Assembly (NCBI GenBank): GCA_964625615.1
Contig: CAZVDU010000002.1
Span: 1 to 64,000, forward strand
Length of the DNA: 64,000 nt
Source of the DNA: M269 sp964625615
Lineage (GTDB): Bacteria > Pseudomonadota > Gammaproteobacteria > Enterobacterales > Alteromonadaceae
Reading direction: 5' to 3'
The position numbers and the translations under genes are program-made. Positions 42,423 to 50,276 of the stretch are shown here, in pieces (positions within the stretch are counted from its first letter, which is position 1; each line of letters starts with the position of its first letter). The notes beneath the pieces are model-generated. The model saw nothing but the letters and a program-made list of their open reading frames with translations. It ran no database searches and had not been told where the DNA came from.

Positions 42423-43291
42423 GCATCTGACAAGATCTTGTAGGGGCTATCGCAAATAAGGGTTAGCCCCAATTTCTCACACGTTAACGTACTATCGATT
42501 ATCTTCCCAACATCTTCAACCTTTTCGTCAGTAAATTCTGGCTCTTGTAATCCAAGTTTTTTAGCCGCCCAACAATAGTAATCCTGCCTTGATGGATGTT
42601 CATGGCTACATAAGTGCAAGGTTTCGCCCCAGACTTTTTTGTCACCAATGGCTTTGATGGCAGCGATAACATCTCTTCTATCGACTAAATTGACTCTCTT
42701 ATTGGCAGACGCTAGCGGTGATTTTTTCACTAAGTGACGAACAGGGTGTCTATTGGCTCCAACAAGCCCCGCAAGCCTAAGCACTGTCGTTTGTCCCTGA
42801 TACTGAGCATGTAAGTACTGCTCCAACTCAACATGGGCTTTAGCTGAAATTGTGATTGGGTCAGTGATGCTGTCTTCAATGATTGTTCTTACTTGTTCAC
42901 CGTAAACCGAGGTAGTGCTAATAAAGATGATATGCGGTTGATGATCCTGCGTTCTAGGCGTTTGCATAAATTGATCTATGAGGCCTTTCATACAAGCAAT
43001 GAAATGTGCAATATCTTGCTTCATACTGCCTGGTGCTATATTCAGTATTAACGTTTGAGCTTGAAAGAGCGGTTTAAGCGTTTTTTCACTAACGTCATCG
43101 CCTAGTTGATACAAAAGAGTACTTAACTCTGAAGATTCTAATCGTGCTTTTTTCTCTGCCGTACGGCAGGTTGCAATAACAGTCTTTTGATCACCTATCA
43201 AAGACAAAGCTAACGCTTCGCCTAACCAACCCGCCCCGACAATAGCAAAGTCATAGTGTAATTCGTGCATTTTAAAATCTCGTTTAGTCAT
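42419..43291 (-). CDS. NAD(P)-binding epimerase-like protein (YeeZ-type)
   Basis: About 290 residues. A Rossmann motif opens the protein (FAIVGAGWLGEALAL), followed by FISTTSVYGE and LRLAGLVGANRHP, typical of atypical short-chain dehydrogenase/epimerase relatives such as YeeZ. The Tyr-Lys dyad of classic SDRs is not evident, so catalysis is doubtful. Start uncertain: ATGs at 43300, 43291 and 43270 are all in frame; 43291 is favoured because AAAAGG lies about ten bases upstream. The 3' end overlaps the NSS transporter gene by four bases. Confidence 0.75.
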   Translation of the reverse strand: MTKRDFKMHELHYDFAIVGAGWLGEALALSLIGDQKTVIATCRTAEKKARLESSELSTLLYQLGDDVSEKTLKPLFQAQTLILNIAPGSMKQDIAHFIACMKGLIDQFMQTPRTQDHQPHIIFISTTSVYGEQVRTIIEDSITDPITISAKAHVELEQYLHAQYQGQTTVLRLAGLVGANRHPVRHLVKKSPLASANKRVNLVDRRDVIAAIKAIGDKKVWGETLHLCSHEHPSRQDYYCWAAKKLGLQEPEFTDEKVEDVGKIIDSTLTCEKLGLTLICDSPYKILSDA

Positions 43292-43619
43292 TGACAGCAT
43301 GCCTTTTGATTGGCATTGTATTCATTCAATTCACAACCGAGTCAAGACAATGAACAATTCTATTGCTACGCCCTGTAACGATATTGCTGTATCAGGCTCA
43401 CTTGTGATTTGTATTTCCCCCAAGCGAGTCTAATCCAATACAAGAACTTGTCTAGCTTACATACCTCTATTGGGTATAGCTGGGTTATCAATATCTAGGG
43501 CGTGTTGCTCTAAATTAACGTTAGAAAATTTACATTAAAAGAATGTCTGCTTATTGAGTTGCGACTTGTTTATTTTGTATTAAGCACGCTCATTAAAAGC
43601 GGACCAAAGGATTTTGACC
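43292..43619. other. Intergenic region upstream of the MATE gene
   Basis: About 330 bases with no credible ORF; it lies between the divergent starts of the epimerase-like and MATE genes and should contain both promoters. Confidence 0.45.
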
Positions 43620-45029
43620 ATGACGAACAAGCCGTCAGAAAATAAAAACATTATTGGATTATTTAAACAAGCACTCAGTGGAAACACGCAAGAAGACTTA
43701 ACCCAAGGCTCTATCCGCAGAGCTGCATTTTTACTGTCTGTACCAATGGTATTGGAGATGGTCATGGAGTCCATTTTCGCCGTGACTGACATCTTCTTTG
43801 TATCTTCATTGGGCGCAAAGGCTGTATCTGTTGTAGGGCTAACCGAGGCGGTGTTAACGTTACTGTATGCCATCGCCATTGGCCTGAGTATGGCTGTTAC
43901 GGCAACTGTAGCAAGGCGTATTGGTGAAAAAGATGTCGATGGTGCATCGCATGTGGCTGTACAGACCCTCTGGATTGGCGCTATCGCCGCCCTAATCATT
44001 GGTTTGTTCGGCAGTCACTTTGCACTAGATATTCTCACACTAATGGGTGCTGACTCAGATGTGGCAAGTGAAGGAGAAGGTTACACCTCGATTATGATGG
44101 GCGGATCAATCACCATACTGTACTTGTTTTTGATCAACGCGATATTTCGTGGTGCTGGTGATGCTAGTATTGCCATGAAGTCTTTATGGTTAGCCAGTGG
44201 CATCAACATTGTACTCGATCCTATGCTGATTTTTGGCATTGGGCCTTTTCCAGAAATGGGTTTGGAAGGCGCAGCTGTTGCTACAAACATTGGCCGAGGT
44301 GTCGGTATCCTCTTTCAGCTCTATGTGCTGTTCTCTTTAAAAAGCAGGATCCGTATTTGGTTCAATCAACTGGCTTTTAATTGGCAGATAACATCGGCGT
44401 TATTGAAAACATCAGTGGGTGGCGTATTGCAGTTTTTGATCGCTACCGCCAGTTGGGTGGCACTCGTCAGAATTGTGTCTCAATACGGCAGTGATGCGGT
44501 AGCTGGTTACACCATCGCTATTCGTGTCGTTATGTTTAGTATCCTTCCTGCTTGGGGGTTGAGTAACGCTGCGGCAACGCTTGTTGGGCAGAACTTAGGT
44601 GCAAAACATCCTGATAGAGCTGAGCGATCAGTATGGGCAATTGCGAAGTACAATGTTGCTTTTATGTTGTCTGTTGCCATTGTGTTCTACCTGTTTGCTC
44701 CTTGGATCATCGGTATTTTTATTAACGACCCGGTAGTCGAGAGCTACGGCGTTAATTGCTTAAGATATGTGTCTTATGGATATGGTTTTTATGCCTTAGG
44801 CATGGTGTTAGTCCAGTCATTTAATGGTGCAGGTGACACCATGACACCAACTGTCATCAACTTCTTTTGCTACTGGATACTACAAATCCCTTTAGCTTAT
44901 ATGTTGGCAAGCTACTGGGAGTTTGGGCCAAATGGTGTTTTTTGGGCGATTGCAATAGCAGAATCCGTTATTGCTTTGGTTGCTTGGGGAACATTCAGAC
45001 GAGGGAGTTGGAAAACCAAAGTTGTATAG
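43620..45029 (+). CDS. MATE family efflux transporter
   Basis: 469 residues from the ATG at 43620 (AAAGG nine bases upstream; a TTG two codons earlier is not needed). Twelve hydrophobic segments. The N-terminal SIRRAAFLLSVPMVLEMVME and the repeat LPAWGLSNAAATLVGQNLGA are family signatures of MATE/NorM Na+- or H+-coupled multidrug exporters. The substrate is unknown; relatives export cationic drugs, dyes or metabolites. Ends at a strong intrinsic terminator. Confidence 0.94.
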   Translation: MTNKPSENKNIIGLFKQALSGNTQEDLTQGSIRRAAFLLSVPMVLEMVMESIFAVTDIFFVSSLGAKAVSVVGLTEAVLTLLYAIAIGLSMAVTATVARRIGEKDVDGASHVAVQTLWIGAIAALIIGLFGSHFALDILTLMGADSDVASEGEGYTSIMMGGSITILYLFLINAIFRGAGDASIAMKSLWLASGINIVLDPMLIFGIGPFPEMGLEGAAVATNIGRGVGILFQLYVLFSLKSRIRIWFNQLAFNWQITSALLKTSVGGVLQFLIATASWVALVRIVSQYGSDAVAGYTIAIRVVMFSILPAWGLSNAAATLVGQNLGAKHPDRAERSVWAIAKYNVAFMLSVAIVFYLFAPWIIGIFINDPVVESYGVNCLRYVSYGYGFYALGMVLVQSFNGAGDTMTPTVINFFCYWILQIPLAYMLASYWEFGPNGVFWAIAIAESVIALVAWGTFRRGSWKTKVV

Positions 45030-45041
45030 CGCATATGAGAC

Positions 45042-45079
45042 AAAGGCTGCAACAGTTGTGCAGCCTTTATTTGTTTTTT
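45042..45079 (+). terminator. Intrinsic terminator of the MATE gene
   Basis: A perfect 10-bp stem (AAAGGCTGCA/TGCAGCCTTT, seven-base loop) followed by ATTTGTTTTTT, 12 bases after the MATE stop. A clear Rho-independent terminator. Confidence 0.9.
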
Positions 45080-45100
45080 GTGTTCCGTCTTTAAGCGGGG

Positions 45101-45874
45101 TTACATTTGATAACCTTTATCAACATTCAACACATGGAAGTTTTTAAGTTCAGGAATACTGTGCCTTAACTTACTCTCACTCGACTCAACCGCTAACAAC
45201 GTATCACAGAGCTCATCTGCTTTTTGTTCAATATGCTCCGCTTTAAGCTCCATTTGCTGCTCTAAATCTTCACCAAAAGCTTCCATTCTCTGCTCAAAGT
45301 CACCGCCATCTTCGTCACCGAATAACATTTGTGTACCAAGTGCTATCATCAAGCGCCCAACAGAACGGCTTACTAAAGACTCGATTTCTTCGCTAAGCTC
45401 TTCATCGAACCCTTCTCCAAAAAAATTACTGCCCCCCGACGTTGAAGAATTAAAGTGCATTCTGCCACTGGCATTATAAAAACTGTCGTGCATTCTTTCT
45501 TTAAATGTTGAGAAGCTATCGTTCATTTCGTCGATAAGTTCGTCATCTTCGCCCAACAAGCCACCAAATGCAGCTGTAACGCCCGTACCTGCAATATCAA
45601 TAGCTTCCATCGCGATATCAAAGGTTAAAGGCACACTTTCCTGAATACCGTTAAAATAGTCACTGACATAAGATTGTTGATCCGATGTTAATGATACTGA
45701 TTGATTGTTGACCCACAACTCGCTGTCATTAAAACGGATACGATCACCATCTTCTGTTTCAATCATGATGATATCTTCATCCAGCTCAATATGCCCCTCT
45801 ATCTCAATGTCACATTCGTTTGCCAAAGCTGCTGTGGATGTAACTAAACAAGCACTCAATAATAATGTACGCAT
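45101..45874 (-). CDS. DUF2884/YggN-like exported protein
   Basis: 257 residues from the ATG at 45874, chosen because CAGGA sits six to seven bases upstream and a signal peptide then begins directly (cut near ALA-NE); the frame extends to 45967 without support. The mature protein is strongly acidic and helix-rich, with CDIEIEGHIELDEDIIMIET at the start, the repeated ELW/VNNQ pattern and a C-terminal coiled stretch (EDLEQQMELKAEHIEQKADE). This fits the periplasmic DUF2884/YggN family, whose function is unknown. Single gene. Confidence 0.8.
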   Translation of the reverse strand: MRTLLLSACLVTSTAALANECDIEIEGHIELDEDIIMIETEDGDRIRFNDSELWVNNQSVSLTSDQQSYVSDYFNGIQESVPLTFDIAMEAIDIAGTGVTAAFGGLLGEDDELIDEMNDSFSTFKERMHDSFYNASGRMHFNSSTSGGSNFFGEGFDEELSEEIESLVSRSVGRLMIALGTQMLFGDEDGGDFEQRMEAFGEDLEQQMELKAEHIEQKADELCDTLLAVESSESKLRHSIPELKNFHVLNVDKGYQM

Positions 45875-46155
45875 GGTAAATCCTGTTTGTGTGAACTCAT
45901 CATCATAAAGCATCTTCCATACCAAATAATAATTCTTTAAATAACAGGCACTTATAAATTTAGTCACTTAATAGTTAGTCATTAGTAGACAAATAAGAGC
46001 AAGTTCAACAATTTATTGGTGAATCTGACCATCAAGCACACCGCTTTATTGAATTGATCTAAAACAATTCATTCTCTGTGTTTTTTGTTATAATTAGCCA
46101 TTAGTTAGAGCATGTGGCTCTGTTTAAACAGCAATATTCAGTTTTAGGGGGAACC

Positions 46156-46356
46156 ATGGGTGCATGGGCAGAAGCTTTTTTATTCGGCTTGGTTTTAATC
46201 GCATTTGTATTAGGTGCAAGTAGCATCATTATGGGATTTGTTCATCAACCAAAGGATAGTGAAAGCACTATGGCGGGTAAGATTGAATATGGATTTTTCG
46301 GTGTTGCTGGACTCATTGTGAGTTTGGTATTGATGTACGGCTTATCAACCATCTAG
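46156..46356 (+). CDS. Small two-helix membrane protein
   Basis: 66 residues from the ATG at 46156, chosen because AGGGGGA lies immediately upstream at good spacing; the frame is open to 46114. Two hydrophobic helices (EAFLFGLVLIAFVLGAS and GFFGVAGLIVSLVLMYG) flank a short polar loop (VHQPKDSESTMAGK). I do not recognise it. A TATAAT-like box is present near 46089-46094. It converges with another small membrane protein gene, with a shared hairpin between the stops. Confidence 0.65.
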   Translation: MGAWAEAFLFGLVLIAFVLGASSIIMGFVHQPKDSESTMAGKIEYGFFGVAGLIVSLVLMYGLSTI

Positions 46357-46383
46357 AACAACGTCAAAGAGAATCCGTACATT

Positions 46384-46407
46384 TAGGGTACGATCTTACG
46401 TGCCCTA
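46384..46407. terminator. Hairpin shared by two convergent small genes
   Basis: A 9-bp stem with one G-U pair (TAGGGTACG/CGTGCCCTA, six-base loop) followed by TTT on the plus strand and flanked by AAAT on the other. It overlaps the stop of the minus-strand gene. Confidence 0.5.
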
Positions 46408-46629
46408 TTTACAATCGTGCCTCCCTTCCGTTGTATCCAGATTAAGCAAGCGGTAGACGATACAATCACCTGTTGCTGCAGTTAAGAATAAGAAAGTGCC
46501 CCACACCGTTAAGATAACACTCAGTATCATCGGCAAAATACCTTCAATACCAACACTGATCATAACAACGCTCGCCAAGGCTCTTAGCGCAGCATCTGCC
46601 ATACCAACATTTTCCTTGTCTCTTGCCAT
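46405..46629 (-). CDS. DUF2892-like small membrane protein
   Basis: 74 residues from the ATG at 46629 with AGGTGG six bases upstream (a GTG three codons earlier has none). Pattern: short polar start (ARDKENVGMADAALRALAS), two membrane helices (VVMISVGIEGILPMILSVIL, TVWGTFLFLTAATGDCIVY) and the ending RLLNLDTTE. The DCIVYRLL turn with a Cys after the second helix resembles the DUF2892/YgaP-type membrane domain. Function unknown. Confidence 0.7.
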   Translation of the reverse strand: MARDKENVGMADAALRALASVVMISVGIEGILPMILSVILTVWGTFLFLTAATGDCIVYRLLNLDTTEGRHDCK

Positions 46630-46829
46630 TGTTACCACCTAGTGTATTAACTCTAAACAAATGTATAACGTAATTATAACAACGTAAAGTTAACTTTCTG
46701 TGACTTTGCAATAAATAACGATAACTAAGTATAGAATATAATACGCGACTTTACCCTCAGCTATTTGGTTGATAAGGTGCGCTATCGTTTAGGCAGAACA
46801 ATTAAAGAACAAGGCAATGGCTCCAACAC

Positions 46830-47972
46830 ATGAATTTTGATCAACCCGTAAACCGCAATGATAATTACGCCTTTAAATGGAATCGCTATAAGGGTAAAGA
46901 CATCATCCCTATGTGGGTCGCTGATACTGACTTTAGTTGCGCCCCAGCAATTACTGAAGCACTGCATAAATCGGTTGATCATGGCTTGTTTGGTTATGTA
47001 TTACCCAATGAATATGAACCTGCAAAAGTCGCTGTGCAACATTGGTTGAAGCAGCAATACGACTGGTCTATAGAGCTAGATTGGATTGTTTGGACCGCTG
47101 GGATCGTGCCTGCATTCAATATGGCCTGTAAAGGGTTTTGCAATCCGCGAGATAAGGTCATTGTTCAATCCCCTAATTACCCGCCTATGCGCACCGCTCC
47201 CGCGCTTAATAACTTAGAACGATTAGAAGTAGGCACGGTACAAAGAGCAAACCCAGAAACGGGCGAAAAACGTTGGACGTTAGATTTTGATGCTCTCGAA
47301 AAGCATGCCTCAGATCCTGCCTGCAAACTTTTTATTATGTGTAATCCAATGAACCCTGTCGGTTCAGTGATGACGCGAGAAGAGTTAGATAAGGTCTCGG
47401 ACATTTGCCATCAATACGACGTCATGATTTGTTCAGACGAGATCCATTGTGACCTGATTTTAGACGAGGATGCCAAACACATCCCGGCAGGAACCCTAAA
47501 GAACAGTGAGAAGTCGATTACCTTAATGGCCGCCAGTAAAACATTCAATGTTGCTGGACTCGGCACGTCTTTTGCGATCATCCCTGACCCAAGCATACGC
47601 CGCCAATTTTCTGCAGCGGGTGCAGGAATAACGCCTTGGGTGACTATTATGGGGCTTGTAGCAACAGAGACAGCCTTTACACAGTGTGATGACTGGTATC
47701 ACCGACAATTAGATTACTTACGCACTAATCGAAACTACCTCTTCCAGCAAATTAACCGTATCGCTGGGCTCAGCATGTTACGCCCTGAGGCAACCTATTT
47801 AGCCTGGATAAATGCTAAGGGGCTCAATGTAGATAATCCTAAGGCCTATTTTGAAAGCAAAGGTGTTGGGCCGTCACCTGGTATCGACTTTGGCAATAAA
47901 GACTTCGTTCGCATAAACTTTGGCTGCACCAAATACAACCTAGAACAAGCGGTATTGCGTTTGAATAGCTAA
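46830..47972 (+). CDS. PatB/MalY-type cystathionine beta-lyase
   Basis: 380 residues of a fold-type I PLP enzyme. The PLP lysine is in MAASKTFNVAGLGTSF, and the family pattern begins IPMWVADTDFSCAPAI and includes VQSPNYPPM, IMCNPMNPVGSVMTREEL and CSDEIHCDLIL. PatB/MalY enzymes cleave C-S bonds in cystathionine or cysteine conjugates, releasing ammonia and a keto acid. The C-terminus RINFGCTKYNLEQAVLRL is complete. One base separates its stop from the UPF0149 gene, so the two are co-transcribed. Confidence 0.92.
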   Translation: MNFDQPVNRNDNYAFKWNRYKGKDIIPMWVADTDFSCAPAITEALHKSVDHGLFGYVLPNEYEPAKVAVQHWLKQQYDWSIELDWIVWTAGIVPAFNMACKGFCNPRDKVIVQSPNYPPMRTAPALNNLERLEVGTVQRANPETGEKRWTLDFDALEKHASDPACKLFIMCNPMNPVGSVMTREELDKVSDICHQYDVMICSDEIHCDLILDEDAKHIPAGTLKNSEKSITLMAASKTFNVAGLGTSFAIIPDPSIRRQFSAAGAGITPWVTIMGLVATETAFTQCDDWYHRQLDYLRTNRNYLFQQINRIAGLSMLRPEATYLAWINAKGLNVDNPKAYFESKGVGPSPGIDFGNKDFVRINFGCTKYNLEQAVLRLNS

Positions 47973-47973
47973 G

Positions 47974-48651
47974 ATGGCAGACCAGACAAATCCTCAGACT
48001 TTATCCCTTAAGGATATATCTCAACAAAAGCCATATCTAGATGCCATGCTCAATTATGATTACGTACATGGTGTCATTACTGCTGTTGCGGCGTGTCCGG
48101 AGATACCTATGCCCGAACTATGGATGCCTTGGGTATTAAAACCTAAAAGTCATAAATTGAATAACACTCAAAAAGATAACATCGCCCATGCTTTAATGAC
48201 GGCATTGCAAACACAGCTTAAACGAATGACGGATCAAGAACGGCTCTTGCCATGCGAAGCCGCTTTTGATGACAATGAGTTACGGAAAGTTGATCCACAA
48301 TGCGATGTTAATAGCTCACTTAGTCTTTGGTGTTCAGGTGTTTTAGCAGGACACTCACAATTAGAAAAAACCTGGCTAAGCGCTTGGGATAAGATGCTTG
48401 AGCAGGCACCAGAGCAGCTTGCACCTCGTCAGAAGCAACTTACCCATGTGTTATCTATGCTCAGTACCTTTGCCAATGTACCACTGGCAGTTGAACAAGC
48501 AGAGAAAAAAGGCAATATACAATTAAGAGAACACCTTCCAGCGATTGCCAGATCGTTGCCCAACACCATCAAAGAGTATGTTGATTTGTCAGGCAGCTTA
48601 GTTAGCTATCTTGAAAATCAGTTTGAAACCTTTGTCAAACCCAACGGTTAG
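47974..48651 (+). CDS. UPF0149/YecA-like protein
   Basis: 225 residues. The pattern MLNYDYVHGVITAVAACPE then MPELWMPWVL, followed by LWCSGVLAGHSQLEKTW, is the UPF0149 (YecA/YgfB) layout: helices around a WC-G segment. YgfB/YecA relatives are small cytoplasmic proteins sometimes carrying a C-terminal zinc SEC-C motif, which is absent here. Function not established. It follows the PatB gene after one base and ends three bases before the opposing folE. Confidence 0.8.
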   Translation: MADQTNPQTLSLKDISQQKPYLDAMLNYDYVHGVITAVAACPEIPMPELWMPWVLKPKSHKLNNTQKDNIAHALMTALQTQLKRMTDQERLLPCEAAFDDNELRKVDPQCDVNSSLSLWCSGVLAGHSQLEKTWLSAWDKMLEQAPEQLAPRQKQLTHVLSMLSTFANVPLAVEQAEKKGNIQLREHLPAIARSLPNTIKEYVDLSGSLVSYLENQFETFVKPNG

Positions 48652-48654
48652 ACA

Positions 48655-49209
48655 CTACTTGCCAATAAGGCGTAGGAATTCTTCTCTGGTTGCCTGAGAT
48701 TTTCTAAAAGTTCCTAGCATCATGGATGTGATCATAGAGCTATTTTGCTTTTGTACACCTCTCATCATCATGCACATATGTTTACCTTCCATAACAACGC
48801 CTACACCTTTTGCATCAGTAACTTCAAGCACGGCTTCAGCTACCTGCTTCGTCAGCCCTTCTTGAATCTGTAAGCGACGCGCAAACATATCAACAATACG
48901 CGCAAATTTAGACAATCCTAAAACTTTACCGTTAGGGATATAAGCAATATGACAACTACCAATAAAGGGCAATAAATGATGTTCACACAAAGAATAAAAC
49001 TCGATGTCTTGGACGATAACCATTTCATCCATATCCGATTCAAAAACAGCATCATTAACAACATCAGCCAATGATGTTTGATAACCATCGGTTAAGAACT
49101 GCATCGCCTTTGCAGCACGCTCAGGTGTATCTTGTAAACCATCACGGCTAACATCTTCGCCTAACAAAGTAATAATCTGCTGATAATGCTGCTTTAAATC
49201 TTCTGACAT
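48655..49209 (-). CDS. folE: GTP cyclohydrolase I (FolE)
   Basis: 184 residues. Diagnostic segments: DTPERAAKAM, IEFYSLCEHHLLPFIGSCHI (zinc Cys and His ligands), GLSKFARIVDMFARRLQIQE and the final zinc Cys in KHMCMMMRGV. It converts GTP to dihydroneopterin triphosphate, the first step of tetrahydrofolate synthesis. Type IA (folE1), cytoplasmic homodecamer. Its end is only three bases from the UPF0149 stop. Divergent from the small CxxC gene upstream. Confidence 0.97.
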   Translation of the reverse strand: MSEDLKQHYQQIITLLGEDVSRDGLQDTPERAAKAMQFLTDGYQTSLADVVNDAVFESDMDEMVIVQDIEFYSLCEHHLLPFIGSCHIAYIPNGKVLGLSKFARIVDMFARRLQIQEGLTKQVAEAVLEVTDAKGVGVVMEGKHMCMMMRGVQKQNSSMITSMMLGTFRKSQATREEFLRLIGK

Positions 49210-49457
49210 TTCATTCTCTTGTTCTTATGCAAGCCTATGCATGCCTCGGCTACATATATTGAAATAATTGTTGATACGTTTTATATAACGCCATGAACAT
49301 GGCTACAAAAACGAATACTATGAATACTTGACCGTACACGAATAGATTAGTTTACCATTTTACGAACTTATTATGAAAGCGATGTGGCTATCATCAAGTA
49401 CTAAATACCTGACAAATAGCGTTATAATATGGCAATGGTGTGATTCTTGGACAGTCG

Positions 49458-49583
49458 ATGAGTAAGCTGACAAATAAGCTGAAAGCATTTTGGCATACAG
49501 ACTGTCAATATTGTAAACGTATAAGAGCTTACGTGTTCTGGGGTATATTGATGTATTTGATTTTAAACTATTGGTGGCTCTAA
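49458..49583 (+). CDS. 41-residue membrane protein with CxxC, coupled to DUF2982
   Basis: An ATG at 49458 opens a 41-codon frame, MSKLTNKLKAFWHTDCQYCK then a hydrophobic helix RIRAYVFWGILMYLILNYWWL. The stop (TAA) shares one base with the ATG of the DUF2982 gene (TAATG), the usual sign of translational coupling. The DCQYC motif could be redox-active or bind metal on one face of the membrane, next to a single helix ending in Trp-Trp. Its frame, start and coupling make it likely real. Confidence 0.65.
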   Translation: MSKLTNKLKAFWHTDCQYCKRIRAYVFWGILMYLILNYWWL

Positions 49584-50275
49584 TGCAGTCCGATGTTATA
49601 GAAATTAGGGCTGGCGCTAAAAGAAATGGCTTCTCGACTTTCTTGTTAGGTGTTACCGGCTTATTGATTTCCCTGAGTTTAGCCGCTCTATTACCCTCGC
49701 AGTTCCAAATCAGTGCTATCTTCCTCATCAGTGCCTCGATTGTTGCCATGGTAATCGGATGGTTCAAGATACGAGAACCCAATTACAGTATTCAACTCTC
49801 TAAGCAAAAAATTCATTATCAACATAGACATGGGTCTTGGAAACTAAATTGGAGCAATGTTCACCGCGTCGGAATCCCTAAAGTCCATAACGGGCTTGAA
49901 CACAAGCCTTTATCGATGGTTGGGATTAGGCTCAAAGATTACGCACCTTTATTGAAATCTATATCACCAAGGCTTGCGACTAACCTACTCATGGAGCAAC
50001 GCGCCTTACTACTGCAAAACAAGGAAGACTGTGCCAGTGGTACATGTTACAGCCAGAGCTTAATAGAGTCTGACGCTTTTAAAGACGAACATGGTAAGAC
50101 TTATAAAGGCATTGCTGCAATGCTTGGCAATAGAATGACCACCTTACGAAAACAACTAGGATATGATCTATTCATTTCATCGGGTGAGTTAGATCGAACA
50201 ACAGACGATTTCGTAGTATTGATGAATAACTGTATCGAACAGCTACATATAGAAGAACGACAACAGCGCTACTGA
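49583..50275 (+). CDS. DUF2982 membrane protein
   Basis: 230 residues from the ATG at 49583. Two membrane helices (about 18-60, GVTGLLISLSLAALLPS and ISAIFLISASIVAMVIGWF) are followed by a cytoplasmic domain with KLNWSNVHRVGIPKV, the NLLMEQRALLLQN helix and DLFISSGELDRT. This fits the DUF2982 family of gammaproteobacteria; its function is unknown. The overlap with the small CxxC gene upstream suggests the two proteins work together. Its stop is one base from the opposing hybrid kinase stop. Confidence 0.82.
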   Translation: MQSDVIEIRAGAKRNGFSTFLLGVTGLLISLSLAALLPSQFQISAIFLISASIVAMVIGWFKIREPNYSIQLSKQKIHYQHRHGSWKLNWSNVHRVGIPKVHNGLEHKPLSMVGIRLKDYAPLLKSISPRLATNLLMEQRALLLQNKEDCASGTCYSQSLIESDAFKDEHGKTYKGIAAMLGNRMTTLRKQLGYDLFISSGELDRTTDDFVVLMNNCIEQLHIEERQQRY

Positions 50276-50276
50276 T

